Part shown: positions 59,790 through 64,000 of the stretch, piece after piece | Layout: each line of letters opens with the position of its first letter | Numbering within the stretch: position 1 is the first letter of the stretch | Assembly (NCBI GenBank): GCA_034620365.1 | Contig: JAQGEQ010000143.1 | Coordinates: 35,439-99,438 of the forward strand | Reading direction: 5' to 3' | Length of the DNA: 64,000 nt | Source of the DNA: Pegea sp. RAD2-039 | Lineage: Eukaryota > Chordata > Thaliacea > Salpida > Salpidae | Notes under the pieces: generated by a model | The model's input: the letters and a program-made list of their open reading frames with translations, nothing else | Database searches by the model: none | Told to the model about the DNA's origin: nothing | Translations under genes and position numbers: made by a program

Positions 59790-60245
59790 CTACTCTATGT
59801 CTCTTTACTGGACCGGGAGGATAGAGAAAACAATGTCATCATCTTTGGTGTCTCTGAGACTGATAAAGACGATGACATCAAGACTTTTAATCAAATGTGC
59901 ACTCAAAGCCTTGGTGCTGTGGACGCTCCAAAAGTTTCAATGACCAGACTCGGGGCAAAAAGATCAAATCATAAAAGACCGTTAAAAGTGTCCTTTCAGG
60001 AAAGATGGGACAAACGTAAGTTTCTTGCTAAGCTGTATAAGCTTAGACAGGACGAAAAATTCTAGGGCATCACAGTAGCACATGATATGTGTGAAGATGA
60101 TCGCTTAGAAAATAAGCGTCTTCTAAAAGAGGCGTACAGCCAAAATCAGAAAGAGCAACCAACTGATTTCAAATACAAAGTTCGAGGTCCACCATGGGCT
60201 TTAAAGATTGTGAAGGTCTTTTCAAAAAACGGAAGTGCAAAATAA
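59790..60245 (+). pseudogene. ORF1 remnant of the retrotransposon (RRM-like C-terminal part)
   Basis: One frame runs from 59790 to TAA 60243-60245 with a single internal TAG at 60063-60065. It reads DRENNVIIFGVSETDKDDD, then RPLKVSFQ, LAKLYKLR, ITVAHDM and, near the end, YKVRGPPWALKIVKV. This order resembles the RRM-like domain of ORF1 nucleic-acid-binding proteins, including the terminal RGPPW motif. The N-terminal part is missing and the TAG kills the frame. Confidence 0.7.
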
Positions 60246-61740
60246 CCACTGGACCCACATCATCCTTATTCAACCTCTCTTCGCACAAAATTATTAATAC
60301 TATGCTTCCAGCCCAAGATAACAGTACACAGAAGCCTATCACCAAATCTTACAAGTGTCAAAAAGACAATTTTTCCTTTATATTAGGTATGTTTTTCAAC
60401 GCACGGTCAATTGTCAACAAAATTTTCGAATTGAAAGCTCTTTTGCTTTCTCAAGATTTTACATTTGTTTTCATTACCGAAATTTGGTTGAAACCCTTTT
60501 ATCCTGACTCCTTTCTGGATGACAGTGATCTTTTTCGTGCTTTGCGCTGTGACAGACTGTTTGATAGAGGCGGCGGTGTTTGTGTAATCTATAAAACATC
60601 AGTGGCACCCATGATTTCAAGAATTAAGATAAATACCATTAATTGCCCAGGATTTGAGATTATTGATTTCAATTTTCATTACTCAAAGTCTAAGTTTTCC
60701 TGCTTTATATGTACCTACCTACCACCGTCTAAAGTTAACGATGAGGTTACTATTATGGCCTTAATGAAGGTTCTGAAAAGCCTTGTTTGTCCTGAAATTT
60801 ATATTCTCGGGGATTCTAATTTTAGTAGAATTGATTGGAATAACCCAAATTTAGCATTCAATGGAAAATTGTTTAATTTGAATGGAGACAAAACTAATTT
60901 AGCCAATCTGAGTCATGTCTTTGTAAACTTCCTTGATGCCAATAATCTATCTCAGATGGTTATTTTTCAAACCCAAGTTAGTGGTAATACTTTGGATTTT
61001 CTCATCACATCAAAACCTGAGAACGTTATCTACGTTGATCAAAATGAACCTTTTGCTCTGACATGCGATCACAACATGATTGAATTCAAGTTCCATCAAA
61101 CTTTTTCTACGAACGTTAAAACTCCAAGCATACGGAACTTTTATCGTGGAAATTATAACAGTAAAAACAATTTTTTATCAGGTGTTGACTGCATTTCTGT
61201 TTTCAACTCTACCGAAGACATCAATGATATCTACTCGAGGTTTACTAACATTGTTAATGAGTCAATTAAAAAGTTCATACCTTTATATAGAGTCAACAAA
61301 AAACAACACTTGCCAAGATATTTAAGGAATTTACAGCATTTGAAAACCTCTTATTCAAACAAACTAAAGCAGATCCTTCCATCAAACCTCTATACAAAGA
61401 TCTTTGTCTAGTCTACAGGAAATCAGTTTATAGCCTCTATTTAGGAAAAGAAAGTGCAATCTTATCTTCACTTAGCAAGAAAACGTTTTTTTGCTTCATT
61501 AATCACAAGCTTAAGGCGAGATCTCATCTACCTCCCTTGCTTGATAACGCCAATCAGCTGGTGATGGAACCAAAGAATAAAGCTGAATTGCTAAACAAAC
61601 AATTTGAAAAGGTTTTTATAACCGATGATGGCAATACTCCTACTATTTCCTACTCCAATATCCTTTCAAATATCTCTGAGATGGTAGATCTAGACATAAC
61701 AGTTGATATAGTATCTAAGGCTATTTCTTCTCTAAAATCA
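60194..61740 (+). pseudogene. ORF2 remnant: AP-type endonuclease, frameshifted and truncated
   Basis: The first frame (60194-61411, 405 codons) overlaps the end of ORF1 by about 50 bases. It has the apurinic/apyrimidinic endonuclease motifs in order: FNARS (Asn69), TEIWL (Glu96), RGGGV (125-129), TYLPPS, GDSN (206-209, usually GDFN), TLDFLIT (266-272) and CDHNM (Asp292-His293). The fold could therefore have been complete. A frameshift near 61345-61375 moves the sequence to another frame (LYKDLCLVYRKSVYSLYLGK, later NKAELLNKQFEKVF), continuing to about 61740, where the element is cut before the reverse transcriptase core. It cannot encode an active element. Confidence 0.8.
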
Positions 61741-63065
61741 TTTATTTTCAATTATTGTGAAGATGATTCTGGTATCAGTTATTTTTAAAATTTTTACAAC
61801 TACAACACCACATTATCGTACTGAGATGTCAACTTTAAACTCTTAAGGTCTGTTAAATATTTGTTTTATTGTTTATAGTTTACAATTAGTTTTAAATTCT
61901 ATTCTCTAAAACAAATGTTACTTCATAAGATTATTTCAACTCAGAAACAATCTTTTTATAGTTTTAATCAGTTACTGCATCGATGGTTTGGTTAGGTGTT
62001 TTGGTTTTTTGTGATTTGTTTGGATAATTAGAGTTCCATTTAAATTAGCAACTTAACGGTTGGTTCGATAATTAGAATTACCAAGAGCTGAAATGGATCT
62101 ACAATTATGTATCTACCGCAGAAGTAGTAAACCGAACAGTTTAAAACACTATAGCAACTTGCATACAAGAATATTAATCGAAAATTTTAAAATTGATACA
62201 GTAGTAACCGATAAGAAAATATTAGTTTTTCTGCCGTACTTCTGAAGTTGCAAAATTATAAAGTAATTTAAGCTATTTAAAAAACTCAATTTGTTAATTT
62301 TGATCTAACTATTTGGGTAAGAAATAGTCAAGTGCTATAGAAGATGATTTATTTATGATGATGTAAATTGTCGATAATATGAAATGTTAAAAAACTTCAT
62401 TTTCTAAATTTATAGTATGAAGAGGATAATAACATTTATTGTTATCATCTCCAACAAGCATTTTAAAAAAGGAAAAAGATTTTAAGATTTCAAACATTAG
62501 TTTTCTCGTAAAAATTGCAATAATTACTAAAAACTGTAGTTTTACTTTCATAATAAAAAAAAAACACAAAAATAATCAGTTATGTAAACATATAAAGATT
62601 TATCGAATCTTTTGAGGGTAACTAAAAAGTAACCGCGATTTCAAATGCTTTTGTCAACTATAAAAATTTAATTACTTTCAAAAACTTGTTGAAATATAAT
62701 AGAAGATGTTATCAAATACATAAAATACAAACTTTGAAAATTAATGAATACAAGCAAATTTTTTAATAGTTTATAAAAACGATTTACGAAAATAACAACA
62801 TAAGAATACTAACTTTAGTTTAAAGTAAAAAATTAAATGAATAACCTTTATGATTTATTGTAGACTTACACACTATTTCAATAATAGAGCAATCATTAAA
62901 ATAGTTAATTAAAGCATAAATTGCAACAACCAGCCAAACAAAAAATTATTATTTCATTTCCTTTAAACTCCAAGATCTTTATATAGTTAAGTTACTTTTT
63001 AGTTTAAAAATTTTTTTACTTATCCATACTTGAATTGTGAGTAAACGTTTACCAGCAAAATGATT
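61741..63065 (-). repeat. Right flank repeat and downstream module of Zf7
   Basis: About 61741-61990 repeats the left flank of the retrotransposon fragment. From about 61950 the sequence joins the Zf downstream module (counterpart of 18700-19805), including the 54-codon minus-strand frame at 62387-62551. Confidence 0.65.
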
Positions 63066-64000
63066 TTACTTCTTACGATTAAAATGAGTTCTTTTGTGGT
63101 ATGAAAGACTGGAATTTTGACTAAATTTTCTTCCACAAACAGCACATTCATATGGCTTCTCGCCAGTATGAATTCTTTCATGACTTAAAAGACTAGATCT
63201 ATGACTAAATTTTCTTTCACAAACAATGCATTCATATGGCTTCTCACCAGTATGGGTTCTTTCATGACATAACAAATGGGTTTTTTGACTAAACTTTCTT
63301 TCACAAACAATACATTCATATGGCTTCTCGCCAGTATGAGTTCTTTCATGATTTAAAAGACTGAAACTATGTGCAAATTTTCTTTCACAAACAATACATT
63401 CATATGGCTTCTCGCCAGTATGAGTTCTTTCATGATTTAAAAGACTGAAATTATGTGCAAATTTTCTTTCACAAAAAATACATTCATATGGCTTCTCACC
63501 AGTATGGGTTCTTTCATGACTTAAAAGACTAGATCTATGACTAAATTTTCTTTCACAAACAATGCATTCATATGGTTTCTCACCAGTATGAGTTCTTTCA
63601 TGACTTAAAAGACTAGATCTATGACTAAATTTTCTTTCACAAACAATGCATTCATATGGTTTCTCACCAGTATGAGTTCTTTCATGACATAACAAATGGG
63701 TTTTTTGACTAAATCTTCGTTCACAAACTATACATTCAGATGGTTTCTCACCAGTATGAGTTCTTTCATGACGTAGAAGACTAGATCTATGACTAAATTT
63801 TTTTCCACAAGCCATACATACATATGGCTTTTCGCCAGTATGAGTTCTTTCATGACATAACAAATGGTTTTTTTGACTAAATCTTCTTTCACAAACTATA
63901 CATTCATATGGCTTCTCACCAGTATGAGTTCTTTTGTGAATGACAAGCTTAGATTTGAATGCAAAATGTTTGTTACAAACCAAGCATTTATTCTTGTTTT
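63066..64000 (-). CDS. C2H2 zinc-finger protein Zf7 (partial, at least 11 fingers)
   Basis: The frame is open from the stop (63066-63068) to the right window edge; the start and most of the N-terminal module lie beyond it. The visible N-terminal end reads [19 protein letters not shown], closer to Zf1 ([12 protein letters not shown]) than to the CLDCNKKF of the other copies. Eleven fingers with all zinc ligands follow, ending [12 protein letters not shown]. Helix types [14 protein letters not shown] and AHNFSLLN or AHSFSLLN are those of Zf5, and the last fingers follow the same order as fingers 7-9 of Zf5. Finger 4 has a KPSEC linker. Zf7 thus joins a Zf1-like front to a Zf5-like finger array, possibly by recombination. 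Intact as far as visible. Confidence 0.88.
   Translation of the reverse strand, partial: NKNKCLVCNKHFAFKSKLVIHKRTHTGEKPYECIVCERRFSQKNHLLCHERTHTGEKPYVCMACGKKFSHRSSLLRHERTHTGEKPSECIVCERRFSQKTHLLCHERTHTGEKPYECIVCERKFSHRSSLLSHERTHTGEKPYECIVCERKFSHRSSLLSHERTHTGEKPYECIFCERKFAHNFSLLNHERTHTGEKPYECIVCERKFAHSFSLLNHERTHTGEKPYECIVCERKFSQKTHLLCHERTHTGEKPYECIVCERKFSHRSSLLSHERIHTGEKPYECAVCGRKFSQNSSLSYHKRTHFNRKK

Larger units (their letters stand above)
59787..61740 (+). mobile_element. Internal fragment of a non-LTR (LINE-type) retrotransposon
   Basis: Contains the C-terminal part of ORF1 and the endonuclease part of ORF2, ending near the start of the reverse transcriptase region; both element ends are missing. 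It is clearly richer in G+C and protein-like than its surroundings. The endonuclease motifs and ORF order fit the CR1/L2/Jockey-like group, but I cannot assign a clade. Confidence 0.8.

Overview
The window is metazoan nuclear DNA, very A+T-rich by eye. It holds C2H2 zinc-finger genes with canonical TGEKP linkers, spliced coding sequence with GT..AG introns of about 55 bp, tRNA-derived SINEs and a decayed non-LTR retrotransposon. No bacterial signals are present and I cannot name the species. All calls are by eye; no alignments or searches were run.

Layout. 1-6450: a tandem array of a repeat with a ~1087-bp period and several built-in hairpins, interrupted by a second repeat (about 1990-2740) and a SINE (4457-4669). 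7809-8513: zinc-finger gene Zf1 (minus). 8514-16500: mostly AT-rich non-coding DNA with dispersed repeats and one possible orphan exon (10331-10477). 16500-26970: a head-to-head zinc-finger pair, Zf2 (minus) and Zf3 (plus). 28317-30383: repeat fragments and SINE tails. 30383-44870: a second copy of the pair, Zf4 (minus) and Zf5 (plus). 44873-46215: an inverted copy of 9120-10460. 46215-57130: a third copy of the pair, in which the minus-strand gene is missing and Zf6 (plus) remains. A small three-exon gene for a Sin3-type paired amphipathic helix (PAH) domain (47426-47990, minus) occupies the missing gene's place. 57130-59786: more dispersed repeats. 59787-61740: internal fragment of a non-LTR retrotransposon (end of ORF1, endonuclease of ORF2). 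61990-64000: a further zinc-finger module, Zf7 (minus), cut by the window edge.

Gene family. Zf2-Zf6 share a conserved 98-residue N-terminal region that matches none of the usual zinc-finger effector domains I know (KRAB, ZAD, BTB, SCAN). It is followed by 2 to 13 fingers of 28 residues each. Each has a splice-acceptor-like tract 15 bases before the ATG, so an upstream exon is expected but was not found. Flanking DNA is shared for kilobases on both sides, so the genes spread by duplication of large modules. Finger number changed afterwards, and several copies are decaying: nonsense codons in Zf1 and Zf3, and single zinc ligands lost in Zf1, Zf2, Zf3 and Zf6. They are probably nuclear DNA-binding regulators. 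The Sin3-type PAH domain among them belongs to a family that binds repressor peptides, so a functional link is conceivable but unproven.

Most interesting points: the PAH mini-gene in the slot of a deleted zinc-finger gene; the uncharacterised N-terminal module; the structured ~1087-bp repeat with one compensatory base-pair change; and SINE insertions that can be ordered against the duplications by empty sites inside the window.
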